64,000 nt of DNA from an uncultured Pelagibacteraceae bacterium (GCA_902561765.1 CACEQR010000001.1:62001-126000), one strand, 5' to 3'. Shown: positions 41,330 to 51,182, counted from the first letter of the stretch. Numbers and translations are program-made. Notes: a model not told the origin generated them from the sequence alone.

Positions 41330-42239
41330 ATTGAGTAAATGCATCTGCAAATTGTTCCGCATTAAAAATTTGTAAGTCATCTTCTTTTTCTCCAAGGCCA
41401 AGACCTAAAATTGGAACTTTATATTTTTTTGAAATTGCAATTAGCACTCCACCTTTTGCTGTTCCATCAAGTTTTGTCATAATTAAACCTGTAACTTTTA
41501 TAATTTTATCAAATTCTTCAAGTTGATTTATTATATTTTGTCCTGATGTTGCATCTAGGACCAAAATAACATCATGAGGTGCAGTTTCATCAGTTTTTTT
41601 TATTACATTTGCTATTTTTTTAAATTCATCCATCAAATTCTTTTTATTTTGCAGTCTTCCAGCAGTATCAATCAATACACGCTTAATATTGTTATTTTTA
41701 GCGTATTCTATCGATTTATATGCGACAGATGCTGGGTCAGAACCAGGATCAGATTTTACTATTGGGGCACCAACTTTGTTTGACCAAACCTCCAGCTGTT
41801 CTATGGCAGCTGCCCTAAAAGTATCACAGGCAGAAAATAATACTTCAGATCCATTATCTTTAAAAATTTTTCCAATTTTTCCAATCGTTGTTGTCTTTCC
41901 AACTCCATTAACACCAGATACTAAAGTAACATTTAATTTTTCTTTATTTTCAAAAAAATCTTTTCTCTCTAATGGTGTCATAAGCTCAAGAATATAATTC
42001 TTTAATATTAAATTAATTTCATCAACAGTATTGTTGTTTGGATCAATCTTTTTTTCAGCAATTATACTTTTAATTTCAGACGCAGCATCAATACCTACAT
42101 CTGAACTTATTAAAAATTCTTCAATTTTATTTAATGTTTCGTCATCTATTTCTTTTTTAACAATTATTTCCCTTAGACCAGACTTAATATTCTCTGCACT
42201 TTTTTTAAAACCAAATTTAAACTTTTCAAAAATTCCCAT
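41322..42239 (-). CDS. ftsY: Signal recognition particle receptor FtsY
   Basis: The SRP receptor GTPase at the inner membrane; docks Ffh-ribosome complexes. The 305 residues comprise the N and G domains only: LVSGVNGVGKTTTIGKIG (G1), ACDTFRAAAIEQLEVW, VLIDTAGRLQNKKNLMDE (G3), TKLDGTAKGGVLIAI (G4) and GLGLGEKEDDLQIF. The acidic A domain found in E. coli is absent, as in other streamlined alphaproteobacteria. It is downstream of dapF with a one-base overlap. Its partner ffh is close by, on the other strand. Confidence 0.96.
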   Translation of the reverse strand: MGIFEKFKFGFKKSAENIKSGLREIIVKKEIDDETLNKIEEFLISSDVGIDAASEIKSIIAEKKIDPNNNTVDEINLILKNYILELMTPLERKDFFENKEKLNVTLVSGVNGVGKTTTIGKIGKIFKDNGSEVLFSACDTFRAAAIEQLEVWSNKVGAPIVKSDPGSDPASVAYKSIEYAKNNNIKRVLIDTAGRLQNKKNLMDEFKKIANVIKKTDETAPHDVILVLDATSGQNIINQLEEFDKIIKVTGLIMTKLDGTAKGGVLIAISKKYKVPILGLGLGEKEDDLQIFNAEQFADAFTQFN

Positions 42240-43063
42240 TATATATTTATTTTTATTTCTTTTATCTCTGAAACTGGTCCTCTCATATGGATTTTTTTGT
42301 CTTGATCAATATTAATTATTAATTTGCCTAAGCTAAATTCAATTTCTGTAGATGAATTTTCTAATTTTTCTAAATTTGCAGCAACTGCCGTTGCACATGC
42401 TGCTGTACCACATGCTTTGGTCAACCCTGCTCCTCTTTCCCAAACCTTAACTTTATAATGGTTATTTCTGATTTTGTTTGCAAGTGTAAAGTTACATTTC
42501 TCTGGAAATAAACTGTTATTTTCAACCATTGGACCAATTTTTTTTAAATCAAAATCATCAATATTATCTACAAAAAAAATCACATGAGGGTTTCCAACGT
42601 TGACAGCTATACCTCCTTTTGAGCTTGAATTATTTTTATCACTAATTTCAATACCTAAATTTTTGGTATCAAGATTTTTAGACATTGGAATATCTTTCCA
42701 ATGAGTTTTTGGTACTCCTATAATTGTTTCAACTTCACTATTCTCTAGTATTTTTGATTTTAATTGATTGGATCCTACAAACAGATCTACAACTTTTTTG
42801 TCTGTTTCTTTAAAAATTAAAAATGCTACACATCTTGTACCATTTCCACATGCGCCTGAAATACTTCCATCAGAATTATAAAATTCCATTTCAGCATCAC
42901 CTTTATTACTTTTGTTTATAAATATTAGTTGATCACAACCAATAAATTTTCGATCACAAATTCTAATTATTTGATCACTGGTTAATTCGACATTATTTGA
43001 TCTATTATCAATAATTACAAAATCATTTCCAAGGCCATCCATTTTAAAAGCTTTAAATTCCAT
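42239..43063 (-). CDS. dapF: Diaminopimelate epimerase
   Basis: Interconverts LL- and meso-diaminopimelate for lysine and peptidoglycan synthesis. The 274 residues include MDGLGNDFVIIDNR and the two catalytic thiols, C72 in SGACGNGTRC and C218 in GLTKACGTAAC; also VNVGNPHVIFFVD and WERGAGLTKACG. It is divergent from ffh over a 160-base gap that holds a structured RNA on the other strand. Confidence 0.97.
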   Translation of the reverse strand: MEFKAFKMDGLGNDFVIIDNRSNNVELTSDQIIRICDRKFIGCDQLIFINKSNKGDAEMEFYNSDGSISGACGNGTRCVAFLIFKETDKKVVDLFVGSNQLKSKILENSEVETIIGVPKTHWKDIPMSKNLDTKNLGIEISDKNNSSSKGGIAVNVGNPHVIFFVDNIDDFDLKKIGPMVENNSLFPEKCNFTLANKIRNNHYKVKVWERGAGLTKACGTAACATAVAANLEKLENSSTEIEFSLGKLIINIDQDKKIHMRGPVSEIKEIKINI

Positions 43064-43087
43064 ATACTTCAGTATTTAACTTATTTA

Positions 43088-43113
43088 TTGACATTTTGAA
43101 CCTCTATTATAGT
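43088..43113 (+). promoter_or_regulatory. Candidate promoter for the ffh leader
   Basis: TTGACA at 43088-43093 is a perfect -35 consensus; TATAGT at 43108-43113 could serve as -10, though the 14-base spacing is shorter than the ideal 17. Transcription would begin at about 43120, just before the first stem of the leader RNA. The good -35 and the fit with the RNA start support it; the spacing weakens it. Confidence 0.4.
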
Positions 43114-43120
43114 TTATCGG

Positions 43121-43215
43121 CGTTTCCGCAAAATACAGCAATTTGCGGTGTCTTTGGTAACAAAGAGATCGACACCAGTCAGCGAGAGTTCGCCCACTGG
43201 TGCGATACTTGCTGG
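43121..43215 (+). ncRNA. Structured leader RNA upstream of ffh
   Basis: About 95 nt fold into several stems. P1 pairs 43126-43132 with 43142-43148 (CCGCAAA/TTTGCGG). P2 pairs 43147-43151 with 43072-equivalent 43172-43176 (GGTGT/ACACC). P3 is a hairpin CTTTG-GTAA-CAAAG at 43152-43165 with a GNRA tetraloop. P4 pairs 43173-43179 with 43196-43202 (CACCAGT/ACTGGTG) around an inner GCGA/TCGC stem. P2 shares bases with both P1 and P4, so alternative folds are possible. The GNRA loop exists only on the plus strand. I recall a candidate RNA element reported upstream of ffh in Pelagibacter screens, but cannot confirm identity. It is not the SRP RNA: the GGAA-tetraloop domain is missing. Confidence 0.65.
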
Positions 43216-43223
43216 ATGGAATT

Positions 43224-44582
43224 ATGTTTGAAAACTTAACAAATAAATTTGAAGAAATATTTTCTTCGTTAAAAAAAGCCCCTTCACTTGATGAAAAGCA
43301 AGTAGATGAAGGTTTAAGAGAAATAAGACTTGCTCTTTTAGAGGCAGATGTATCTTTAGAAGTTGTAAAAGAATTTATAAACAGAGTTAAACCTAAAGCT
43401 CTAGGTCAGGAAATTATCAGATCAACTTCGCCTGGACAGATGGTAGTTAAAGTTGTTAACGATGAGTTAATTTCTTTTCTAGGGGATAAAAATTCTGATA
43501 TTGAACTAAATGCAGTTCCACCTGTTCCAATAATGTTAGTTGGATTACAGGGATCTGGAAAAACAACTACAACAGCTAAACTTGCAAGATTTTTAGAGAC
43601 TAATAAAAAAAAGAAAGTGATGATGGCGAGTTTAGACGTTTACAGACCTGCTGCACAAGAGCAATTAAAACTTCTTGGCGAACAAAACAATATAATCACA
43701 CTTCCAATTATTAAAGATCAGTTACCTGCAGATATTTGTAGAAGAGCAATTAGTGCAGCTAATCTTAATGGAGCAGATGTAATTTTATTTGATACAGCTG
43801 GTAGAACACAAATTGATTTACAAATGATGAGTGAAATCAAACAAATTGAAGGCATTATAAATCCATCAGAGACAATACTTGTTGCAGACTCTCTTACAGG
43901 TCAAGTTGCAGCAAATGTAGCAAAAGAATTCAAAAGTACAGTAAATCTTACAGGTATCATTCTTACAAGATCAGATGGTGATGGTAGAGGCGGGGCAGCA
44001 CTAAGTATGAAGTATGTTGCAGATGTACCTATTAAGTTTTTAGGAGTTGGTGAAAAGATAGAAAATTTTGAAGTTTTCCATCCAGATAGAATTGCAAATC
44101 GAATTTTGGGTATGGGAGATATTGTTTCTTTAGTAGAAAAAGCTGCTGAAGATCTTGATGAAGAAAAATTGAAAAAAACAGAAGAAAAACTTAAAAAAGG
44201 TCAGTTTACTTTAGAGGATTATCTTACTCAACTAAGACAGATGAAAAAAATGGGTGGTATTGAAGGTATAATGTCTTTTTTACCTGGTGTTTCAAAAGTT
44301 AAATCACAGATGGATCAAGCTGGAGTTGATGAAAAGATAATTATCCAAAATGAAGCTGTAATATTATCAATGACTAAAAAAGAGAGAGAAAATCCAAAGA
44401 TAATAGATGGCTCCAGAAAAAAAAGAATTGCTAATGGCTCAGGTACAGATGTGGCCACTATCAATAAATTGCTTAAGCAATTTAAAATGATGTCAGAGAT
44501 GATGAAAAAAATGTCAAAAGGAAATATGAAAGGGATGGCGGATAAAGGCATACCTCCAGAACTTTTTAATCAATTAAAATAA
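43224..44582 (+). CDS. ffh: Signal recognition particle protein Ffh
   Basis: The SRP54 GTPase that binds signal sequences and 4.5S RNA. I use the ATG at 43224 (MFENLTNKFEEIFSSLKK, the standard start; 452 residues); a GTG at 43200 in the same frame would put the start inside the leader RNA. GGATGGA just upstream is a plausible ribosome-binding site. Present are GLQGSGKTTTTAKLA, DVYRPAAQEQL, DTAGRTQIDLQMMSE, TRSDGDGRGGAALS, and the Met-rich M domain from about residue 310 (QMKKMGGIEGIMSFLPG, MMSEMMKKMSKGNMKGM). It heads ffh-rpsP-trmD-rplS. Confidence 0.97.
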   Translation: MFENLTNKFEEIFSSLKKAPSLDEKQVDEGLREIRLALLEADVSLEVVKEFINRVKPKALGQEIIRSTSPGQMVVKVVNDELISFLGDKNSDIELNAVPPVPIMLVGLQGSGKTTTTAKLARFLETNKKKKVMMASLDVYRPAAQEQLKLLGEQNNIITLPIIKDQLPADICRRAISAANLNGADVILFDTAGRTQIDLQMMSEIKQIEGIINPSETILVADSLTGQVAANVAKEFKSTVNLTGIILTRSDGDGRGGAALSMKYVADVPIKFLGVGEKIENFEVFHPDRIANRILGMGDIVSLVEKAAEDLDEEKLKKTEEKLKKGQFTLEDYLTQLRQMKKMGGIEGIMSFLPGVSKVKSQMDQAGVDEKIIIQNEAVILSMTKKERENPKIIDGSRKKRIANGSGTDVATINKLLKQFKMMSEMMKKMSKGNMKGMADKGIPPELFNQLK

Positions 44583-44584
44583 AT

Positions 44585-44590
44585 AGGAGA
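44585..44590 (+). promoter_or_regulatory. Shine-Dalgarno site of rpsP
   Basis: AGGAGA lies 4 bases before the rpsP ATG at 44595, between the ffh stop and rpsP. It fixes the S16 start and is one of few strong sites in the window, in keeping with the high demand for ribosomal protein. Confidence 0.65.
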
Positions 44591-44594
44591 AAAA

Positions 44595-45008
44595 ATGTTA
44601 AAAATGCGTTTATCAATGGGAGGTACTAAGAAGAGACCCGTATATAAAATAGTAGTTGCTGATAGCAGGTTTCCAAGAGATGGAAGATTTATTGAAAAAT
44701 TGGGTTATTTTAATCCACTAATTCCAAAGGAAAAAAAAGAGAGAATGGGTTTAGATGTTGAAAGAGTAAAGTATTGGTTAGGTCAAGGTGCTCAACCAAC
44801 AACTAGAGTAGCAAGATTGTTGGGAGAAAATGAAATAATGCCAATGCCAGCGAAAGGCAATAATCCTCAAAAGGCAATTCCAAAAAAAGATAGAAAGAAA
44901 ACTGAAGAGGGTGGTGAAGCTAAAGCAGAAGCTCCAAAAGAGGAAGCTAAAGCAGAAGCTCCAAAAGAGGAAGCTAAAGCAGAAGCTCCAAAAGAAGAGG
45001 CTAAATAA
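44595..45008 (+). CDS. rpsP: 30S ribosomal protein S16 with repeat tail
   Basis: A 137-residue S16, where most are 80-90. [38 protein letters not shown], in pieces typical of the family, and [21 protein letters not shown] form the folded core up to about residue 80. After a basic linker ([18 protein letters not shown]) come three exact or near-exact copies of AKAEAPKEE. The tail is Ala, Glu and Lys only, probably disordered or helical on the ribosome surface. A near-identical tail is found on L19 1.2 kb downstream. It lies 12 bases after ffh and 5 before trmD; rimM is not between them. Confidence 0.96.
   Translation: MLKMRLSMGGTKKRPVYKIVVADSRFPRDGRFIEKLGYFNPLIPKEKKERMGLDVERVKYWLGQGAQPTTRVARLLGENEIMPMPAKGNNPQKAIPKKDRKKTEEGGEAKAEAPKEEAKAEAPKEEAKAEAPKEEAK
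44919..44999 (+). repeat. Three 27-base tandem repeats in rpsP tail
   Basis: Three copies of a 27-base unit (GCTAAAGCAGAAGCTCCAAA then AGAGGAA) encode AKAEAPKEE. Copies 1 and 2 are identical; copy 3 differs near its end. The uniform length makes slippage or unequal crossing-over likely, so copy number may vary between strains. Confidence 0.9.
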
Positions 45009-45013
45009 AATAA

Positions 45014-45697
45014 ATGTTTTTATCTAGAGTATTTACTTTGTATCCAGATTATTTTCCTGGTTATCTCAATAAAGGTCTTTTTGGTAAGTCTAAGGGAAAA
45101 GAATGGAATTTAGAAATTATAAATATAAGAGACTATGCTTTAGATAAACATAAAACTGTTGATGACACTCCATATGGTGGTGGAAACGGAATGATAATGA
45201 AAGCAGATGTTTTAGCAAGCTCATTAGATGCAAATATTAAAAGTGGAGAAAAAACTATTTATTTGAGTCCTAGAGGAAAAGTTTTTAACTCAAAGCTTGC
45301 AAGAGAATTTTCTAGTGAAAGATCAATAAATTTAATATGTGGTCATTTCGAAGGTGTAGATGAAAGGATACTAGAAAGCAGAAATATTGAAGAAGTTAGT
45401 ATTGGTGATTTTATATTGTCAGGAGGTGAAGTCGCTGCTTTTGTCGTGATTGACTCTATCCTTAGATTTATTCCAGGAATTTTAGGCAATCTAAATTCAT
45501 CAAGAGATGAAAGTTTTGAAAATGGTCTTCTTGAGTATCCTCAATTTACAAAACCCCAAATTTGGGAGGAAAAAAAGGTCCCAAATGTGCTAATTTCAGG
45601 GGATCACGCCAAAATTAAAGACTGGCGTTTATCTCAATCTGAGGCTATAACACGCGACCGAAGACCAGATTTATGGCAAAAATATAAGAAAAATTAA
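45014..45697 (+). CDS. trmD: tRNA (guanine-N1)-methyltransferase
   Basis: SPOUT methyltransferase making m1G37 in tRNAs to prevent frameshifting. The 227 residues include [43 protein letters not shown], the trefoil-knot SAM site [12 protein letters not shown], and [20 protein letters not shown], followed by [14 protein letters not shown]. Position rpsP-trmD-rplS is conserved. It lies one base before rplS. The family is usually 230-255 residues, so this is slightly compact. Confidence 0.97.
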   Translation: MFLSRVFTLYPDYFPGYLNKGLFGKSKGKEWNLEIINIRDYALDKHKTVDDTPYGGGNGMIMKADVLASSLDANIKSGEKTIYLSPRGKVFNSKLAREFSSERSINLICGHFEGVDERILESRNIEEVSIGDFILSGGEVAAFVVIDSILRFIPGILGNLNSSRDESFENGLLEYPQFTKPQIWEEKKVPNVLISGDHAKIKDWRLSQSEAITRDRRPDLWQKYKKN

Positions 45698-45698
45698 A

Positions 45699-46271
45699 AT
45701 GAAAAATATAGAAGAAATTAACAGATCAAATTTAAACAAAATCATTGCTGAGAGAAAACATCCAGACTTTTTTCCAGGGGATATAGTTAAAGTTGGAGTT
45801 AGAATAACCGAGGGTAAAAGAGACAGAATTCAGTATTTTGAAGGTGTCTGTATTGCAAAAAAAAGTAGAGATATAAACTCCTCATTTACAGTTAGAAAAA
45901 TTTCATTTGGTGAAGGAGTGGAGAGGACTTTCGCATTGTATAGCCCAATTGTTGATACAATTAAAGTTGTTAGATCAGGAAAAGTAAGAAGAGCAAAGTT
46001 ATACTACTTAAGAGATAGAACAGGTAAATCTGCAAGAATAGCTGAAAAAATTAAGAAAACTATTGGTATTGATTTGGAGACTAAAATTAATGAAGTCACT
46101 GAAGAGAATGTAATGCCTTCAACAGAGCCTCAAACTGAAGCTCCGAAAGAAGAAGCTAAAGCAGAAGCCCCAAAAGAAGAAGCTAAAGCAGAAGCTTCAA
46201 AAGAAGAAGCTCCAAAAGCAAAGCCTGCTAAAAAAGAAGAACCGAAAGATAATCAAGATCAGAAAAAATAA
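45699..46271 (+). CDS. rplS: 50S ribosomal protein L19 with repeat tail
   Basis: A 190-residue L19, where most are 115-125. The core (to about residue 118) shows [56 protein letters not shown] and [18 protein letters not shown]. After a linker ([16 protein letters not shown] region) is a tail [20 protein letters not shown] that goes on into Lys/Pro-rich sequence ending DNQDQKK. The same tail motif is on S16 in this operon. L19 sits at the 30S-50S interface, so a tail could reach the S16 side only indirectly. leuC follows 11 bases later. Confidence 0.96.
   Translation: MKNIEEINRSNLNKIIAERKHPDFFPGDIVKVGVRITEGKRDRIQYFEGVCIAKKSRDINSSFTVRKISFGEGVERTFALYSPIVDTIKVVRSGKVRRAKLYYLRDRTGKSARIAEKIKKTIGIDLETKINEVTEENVMPSTEPQTEAPKEEAKAEAPKEEAKAEASKEEAPKAKPAKKEEPKDNQDQKK
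46139..46219 (+). repeat. 27-base repeats in rplS tail, related to the rpsP repeats
   Basis: About three copies of a 27-base unit encoding EAPKEEAKA or EASKEEAPK. The DNA is close to the rpsP unit (GCTAAAGCAGAAGC is shared exactly) but with different third bases (GCCCCAAAAGAAGAA), which indicates either duplication followed by drift or conversion between the two genes. Confidence 0.85.
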
Positions 46272-46282
46272 TTTTTTTCTAA

Positions 46283-47686
46283 ATGTCACTTACAACTTAC
46301 GATAAAATTTGGAATGATCACCTAGTTGATGAACAGCCGGATGGAACATCTTTATTATTTGTAGATAGACATTTAATTCATGAGGTGACCAGCCCTCAAG
46401 CATTTGAGGGATTAAGAAGTTCCAACAGAAAAGTCAGACATCCAAAGTTAACTCTTGCTGTTGCAGATCACAATGTTCCTACTACCGATAGATCAGAGGG
46501 AATTGCTGATGAAGATTCTAGAATTCAAGTTGAAACTTTGAATAAGAACTGTAAAGAATTTGGAGTAGAAATATTTGGAATGGATGACAAACGACAAGGT
46601 ATTGTTCATATCATTGGGCCAGAGCAAGGATTTACACAACCAGGTAATATTATTGTTTGTGGCGATAGTCATACTGCAACACATGGTGCATTTGGAGCTT
46701 TAGCATTTGGAATTGGAACGTCTGAAGTAGAACATGTTTTAGCAACACAAACTTTAGTTCAAAAGAAATCAAAAAATTTTAGGATTAGTGTTAATGGGTC
46801 GTTACCTATCGGGGTAACATCGAAAGATGTAATATTACAAATTATTGGAAAAATTGGTACAGCAGGAGGTACAGGTTACGTAATTGAATATGCTGGAAAT
46901 CTTATTTCTGATCTAAGTGTTGAGCAAAGAATGACAATTTGCAATATGACTATTGAAGGTGGTGCTAGAGCAGGACTTATCCAACCAGATGAGAAAATAT
47001 TTAAGTATTTAAAAGATAAACCAATGTCACCAAAGGGAGAAAACTGGGATAAGGCCCTAGAATATTGGCACACATTAAAGTCTGATAAAGATGCAAATTT
47101 TGACAAAGAGTTAACATTAGATGGCTCTCAAATAAAACCAATGGTAACTTGGGGAACATCTCCACAAGATGTGGTTGAAATAGATGGCAAAGTTCCGAGT
47201 CCTGAAAACGAAACTGATCCAGATAGAAAAAATTCAATTAACAGATCATTAAATTATATGGGTTTAAAACCAAACACAAAAATCCAAGATATTAAGATAG
47301 ATAAAGTTTTTATTGGGAGCTGCACAAATGGTAGAATAGAAGATATTAGAGAAGCGGCTAAAATTCTTAAAGATAAAAAAATTGCCAATCATGTACATGC
47401 AATGATCGTTCCTGGATCTGGATTAGTAAAGGAGCAAGCTGAACAAGAGGGTTTAGATAAAATATTTTTACAATCAGGTTTTGAATGGAGGGAACCAGGC
47501 TGTTCAATGTGTTTAGCTATGAATGCAGATAAACTTAAGCCAGAGGAAAGATGTGCGTCGACATCAAACAGAAATTTTGAGGGAAGACAAGGAAGAGGTG
47601 GTAGAACACATTTAGTTAGCCCAGCAATGGCTGCAGCAGCGGCAATATCTGGGAATTTAGATGATGTTAGAAAGTACCAAAATTAA
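46283..47686 (+). CDS. leuC: 3-isopropylmalate dehydratase large subunit
   Basis: Isomerises 2- to 3-isopropylmalate in leucine synthesis with LeuD. The 467 residues have the 4Fe-4S ligands C347 ([12 protein letters not shown]) and C407/C410 ([11 protein letters not shown]), plus [19 protein letters not shown] and [20 protein letters not shown]. The start [15 protein letters not shown] is standard. It begins 11 bases after rplS, so leucine genes may be read through from the ribosomal operon. leuD starts directly after the stop. Confidence 0.97.
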   Translation: MSLTTYDKIWNDHLVDEQPDGTSLLFVDRHLIHEVTSPQAFEGLRSSNRKVRHPKLTLAVADHNVPTTDRSEGIADEDSRIQVETLNKNCKEFGVEIFGMDDKRQGIVHIIGPEQGFTQPGNIIVCGDSHTATHGAFGALAFGIGTSEVEHVLATQTLVQKKSKNFRISVNGSLPIGVTSKDVILQIIGKIGTAGGTGYVIEYAGNLISDLSVEQRMTICNMTIEGGARAGLIQPDEKIFKYLKDKPMSPKGENWDKALEYWHTLKSDKDANFDKELTLDGSQIKPMVTWGTSPQDVVEIDGKVPSPENETDPDRKNSINRSLNYMGLKPNTKIQDIKIDKVFIGSCTNGRIEDIREAAKILKDKKIANHVHAMIVPGSGLVKEQAEQEGLDKIFLQSGFEWREPGCSMCLAMNADKLKPEERCASTSNRNFEGRQGRGGRTHLVSPAMAAAAAISGNLDDVRKYQN

Positions 47687-48292
47687 ATGAAGAAATTTAG
47701 TTCAATCAAAAGCATTCCTGCTTATCTTCCTATCGTAAACATCGATACAGATATGATAATTCCCAAACAGTTTTTAAAGACAATTAAAAGAACTGGCTTA
47801 GGAAAAAATTTATTTTTTGAAATGAGATATGATGAAAGTGGTAAAGAAATTAACGATTTTATTTTGAATAATAGTCCTTACAATAATTCTAAAATTTTGA
47901 TAGCAGGAAAAAATTTTGGATGTGGATCTTCGAGAGAACATGCGCCTTGGGCCTTGCTAGATTTTGGAATTACTTGCGTGATAAGTTCTAGTTATGCAGA
48001 CATATTTTATAATAACTGTTTTAAAAATGGTATCTTGCCAATTACAATTTCAGAAGACCAAATTAAAGAAATTTCAGAATATTCTAAAAGAAAAGAGGAA
48101 ATTTCTGTAAATTTGCCTGAACAAACAATAAAATTTGGAAATAAGGAAATAAAATTTGAGATAGATCAATTTAAGAAAAAATGTTTATTAGAAGGACTTG
48201 ATGATATTGCACTATCATTAGAAAAATCAGAAAAAATAATTTCATATGAAAATAAAATAAAAACATCAAAACCTTGGATATTTAGTGATTAA
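47687..48292 (+). CDS. leuD: 3-isopropylmalate dehydratase small subunit
   Basis: The swivel-domain subunit that completes the isomerase with LeuC. The 201 residues show [41 protein letters not shown] and [19 protein letters not shown], all diagnostic. It starts right after leuC and its stop overlaps the GTG start of leuB by 8 bases. Confidence 0.97.
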   Translation: MKKFSSIKSIPAYLPIVNIDTDMIIPKQFLKTIKRTGLGKNLFFEMRYDESGKEINDFILNNSPYNNSKILIAGKNFGCGSSREHAPWALLDFGITCVISSSYADIFYNNCFKNGILPITISEDQIKEISEYSKRKEEISVNLPEQTIKFGNKEIKFEIDQFKKKCLLEGLDDIALSLEKSEKIISYENKIKTSKPWIFSD

Positions 48293-49391
48293 AATAAAAA
48301 AGAGAAAAATACTATTATTGCCTGGAGATGGCATTGGTCCAGAAGTTATGGCCGAGGTTGAAAAAATAATTAAATGGTTCAACTCAAAAAAATCTTTAGA
48401 TTTTGAAATAGACAAAGACTTAGTTGGCGGAGCTGCTTATGATAAGCACGGCTCTCCAATAACTGATGAAGCATTTTATAAAGCTCAAGAAAGTGCAGCA
48501 GTTATTTTAGGAGCGGTTGGCGGACCAAAATGGGATAATCTCGATTTTTCTAAAAAACCTGAAAGAGCACTTTTAAAATTAAGAAAAGAATTAAAATTAT
48601 TTGCAAATCTCAGACCTGCAATATGCTTTAAACAACTTGTCGATGCGTCAAGCTTAAAACCTGAACTTGTTTCTGATTTAGATATACTTTTCGTAAGAGA
48701 GTTGACGGGAGGAATTTATTTTGGTGAACCGAGAGGAATTAAGCCTATAGACAATGGAGAGAGAAAAGGAATAAATACACATATTTATACTTCAAGTGAA
48801 ATTGAGAGAGTAGCTAGAGTTGCATTTGATCTAGCAAGAAAAAGAAACAATAAAGTTACATCTTGCGAAAAATCAAATGTAATGGAAGCCGGCCAATTAT
48901 GGAAAGAAGAAGTACAATCAATTCATGAAAAAGAATATAGCGATGTTGAATTAAAACACATGCTTGCTGATAATTGTGCAATGCAATTAGTAAGAAATCC
49001 AAAACAATTTGACGTGATTGTTACCGATAACCTTTTTGGTGATATGTTATCTGATGAAGCGGCAATGCTGACTGGTTCTTTAGGACTTTTACCTTCAGCT
49101 TCTTTAGGAGCAAAAGATAAAAATGGCAATATGCGATCACTATATGAGCCAGTTCATGGATCTGCGCCTGATATAGCAGGACAAGGTATAGCAAACCCAA
49201 TTGCCACAATTTTAAGTTTTGCTATGGCTTTAAGATATTCATTAGATCTTGATAAAGAGGCAGATAGTTTAGAAAAAGCTGTTCAAGATGTACTAGATGA
49301 AGGTCTTAGAACTAAAGATATTATTTCAAAAGGAATGAAAGAGGTATCTACATCAGTAATGGGTGATGCGATAATTTCAAAATTGCAATAA
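48285..49391 (+). CDS. leuB: 3-isopropylmalate dehydrogenase
   Basis: Oxidative decarboxylation of 3-isopropylmalate with NAD. The 368 residues show [60 protein letters not shown] and the NAD-binding [20 protein letters not shown]. The start is GTG at 48285 inside the leuD end; the protein then begins [13 protein letters not shown]. dmdC follows 26 bases later. Confidence 0.97.
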   Translation: MIKIKKRKILLLPGDGIGPEVMAEVEKIIKWFNSKKSLDFEIDKDLVGGAAYDKHGSPITDEAFYKAQESAAVILGAVGGPKWDNLDFSKKPERALLKLRKELKLFANLRPAICFKQLVDASSLKPELVSDLDILFVRELTGGIYFGEPRGIKPIDNGERKGINTHIYTSSEIERVARVAFDLARKRNNKVTSCEKSNVMEAGQLWKEEVQSIHEKEYSDVELKHMLADNCAMQLVRNPKQFDVIVTDNLFGDMLSDEAAMLTGSLGLLPSASLGAKDKNGNMRSLYEPVHGSAPDIAGQGIANPIATILSFAMALRYSLDLDKEADSLEKAVQDVLDEGLRTKDIISKGMKEVSTSVMGDAIISKLQ

Positions 49392-49417
49392 TTAAACAAT
49401 TATTCTAAAGTATATTT

Positions 49418-51181
49418 ATGCCAACTTATAATGCTCCTGTAGAAGATATGATGTTTCTCTTTGATAAATTGAGAAATAATAAGAAATACAACGAAATTGA
49501 AAAATACAAGGAAGTTAACTCAGAATTAGTAAAAGATATTTTAGATGAAGCAGCTAAAATAACTCAAAATTTAATTTTACCTCTTGCAAAAAGTGGAGAT
49601 GAAACACCAGCAGTTTTAGAAAATGGAGTTGTAAGAACACCTCCAGGATACAAAGAGGCTTACCAAAAGTTTATAGAAGATGGATGGATTTCCTTATCTT
49701 GTGATCCAAAATATGGTGGACAAGGAATGCCTAAAACCGTCAGTACATTTTTTGATGAAATGCTTTCATCAGCAAGCTTGTCATTTAAACTTTATAGCGA
49801 ATTAACTATTGGAGCATATAATTGTTTACTAAGACATGCGGATGAAGAAATTAAGAATACATATTTGCCCAAAATGGTAGAAGGTAAATGGAGTGGCACA
49901 ATGTGTCTAACAGAACCAGTATGTGGAACAGATTTAGGTTTATTAAAAACTAAAGCTGTAGATCAAAACGATGGGACATATAAAATAAGTGGACAAAAAA
50001 TTTTCATTACTTCAGGTGACCAAGATTTAACAGAAAATATTATTCATTTAGTATTAGCTAGATCAACAGACTCTCCAGCAGGAACAAAAGGGATAAGTTT
50101 ATTTCTAGTTCCTAAATTTGTTTTAAATAAAGATGGATCTGTTGGACCAAGAAATGGAGTTTCAACAGGCTCAATTGAAAACAAAATGGGCATCAAAGGA
50201 TCTGCAACATGTGTTTTAAATTTTGATGATGCTGTTGGTTATATGATTGGACCTAAAAATAAAGGTCTAAACTCTATGTTTACAATGATGAATTTAGAAA
50301 GAATAATTGTTGGAATACAGGGACTTGGTATTTCTGAAATTGCATACCAAAATTCTCTTACTTATGCTAAAGAAAGAAAACAGGGTAAGGCATTTAATTC
50401 TAAATCAAATAATGGCGCAGATTTTATAATTGATCACGTAGATATTAGAAGATCACTTTTAAGCATGAAATCTATGATCGAAGGACAAAGAGCCTTGAGT
50501 TTCTGGTTGTCCCAACAAATTGAAGTAAGCTTAAACCATTCTGATGAAAAAATAAAACAAGAAGCTTCAGATCTTGTTTCATTAATGACACCAGTTGTTA
50601 AATCACTTTTCACAGACAATGCAATGGAGATAACCAGTGAAGCGATGCAAATTCATGGAGGATATGGATTTACAAAAGATCAAGGAATTGAGCAATTCTA
50701 TCGAGATAATAGAATCACACCTATATATGAGGGAACAAATTCAGTTCAGGCAGCTGACTTAGTTTTTAGAAAGTTAATTAACAAAAACGGGGATGTTATA
50801 GAAAATTATTTAAACCTAGTTAAAGAAGAGATTAACATTACTGACAAAAAAGCTGAGCCATTTGTTAAAAAACTTAATTATCATTTAGATATTTTATCGA
50901 AATTTACTGATTGGATGAAAGAAAAAATTAAAAATTCTCCAGAGGACGCTAGTGGAGCATGTAATGATTATTTAAAAGTTCTAGGTATAGTAGCTACAGG
51001 ACATGCATGGTTGAAAGTGCTAGAAGTTTCATTTAAAGAATATGACAATAATAAAGACTTTTATGAGGACAAAATCCAAACTGCCAATTTTTTCTTCAAT
51101 AGAGTGCTTCCTAGAATAGAAAGCAGTTATATCACTGCAACAACTGGAAGTAATTATATTATGAACTATAAATTTAATTAG
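49418..51181 (+). CDS. dmdC: Methylmercaptopropionyl-CoA dehydrogenase-like acyl-CoA dehydrogenase
   Basis: A 587-residue acyl-CoA dehydrogenase with the long C-terminal domain typical of DmdC. Signatures are SLSCDPKYGGQGMPKTV, MCLTEPVCGTDLGLLKTKA, KISGQKIFITSGDQDL, IHGGYGFTKDQGIEQFYRD and PIYEGTNSVQAADLVF, with E438 the predicted base. In the DMSP demethylation pathway it makes methylthioacryloyl-CoA from MMPA-CoA. General fatty-acid paralogues look alike; the adjacent dmdB and dmdA make the DMSP role most likely. dmdB starts 1 base after its stop. Confidence 0.88.
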   Translation: MPTYNAPVEDMMFLFDKLRNNKKYNEIEKYKEVNSELVKDILDEAAKITQNLILPLAKSGDETPAVLENGVVRTPPGYKEAYQKFIEDGWISLSCDPKYGGQGMPKTVSTFFDEMLSSASLSFKLYSELTIGAYNCLLRHADEEIKNTYLPKMVEGKWSGTMCLTEPVCGTDLGLLKTKAVDQNDGTYKISGQKIFITSGDQDLTENIIHLVLARSTDSPAGTKGISLFLVPKFVLNKDGSVGPRNGVSTGSIENKMGIKGSATCVLNFDDAVGYMIGPKNKGLNSMFTMMNLERIIVGIQGLGISEIAYQNSLTYAKERKQGKAFNSKSNNGADFIIDHVDIRRSLLSMKSMIEGQRALSFWLSQQIEVSLNHSDEKIKQEASDLVSLMTPVVKSLFTDNAMEITSEAMQIHGGYGFTKDQGIEQFYRDNRITPIYEGTNSVQAADLVFRKLINKNGDVIENYLNLVKEEINITDKKAEPFVKKLNYHLDILSKFTDWMKEKIKNSPEDASGACNDYLKVLGIVATGHAWLKVLEVSFKEYDNNKDFYEDKIQTANFFFNRVLPRIESSYITATTGSNYIMNYKFN

Positions 51182-51182
51182 C

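Noticed and set aside
43121..43215. SRP (4.5S) RNA, tRNA or tmRNA piece next to ffh
   Set aside because: The conserved GGAA-tetraloop domain of SRP RNA is absent, there is no cloverleaf or CCA-like end, and the element runs up to the ffh ribosome-binding site as a leader would.
43200..43223. GTG start for ffh adding MRYLLDGI
   Set aside because: The added codons fall inside the leader RNA stems, and the family starts at MFENLTNKFEEIF; GGATGGA precedes the ATG at 43224.
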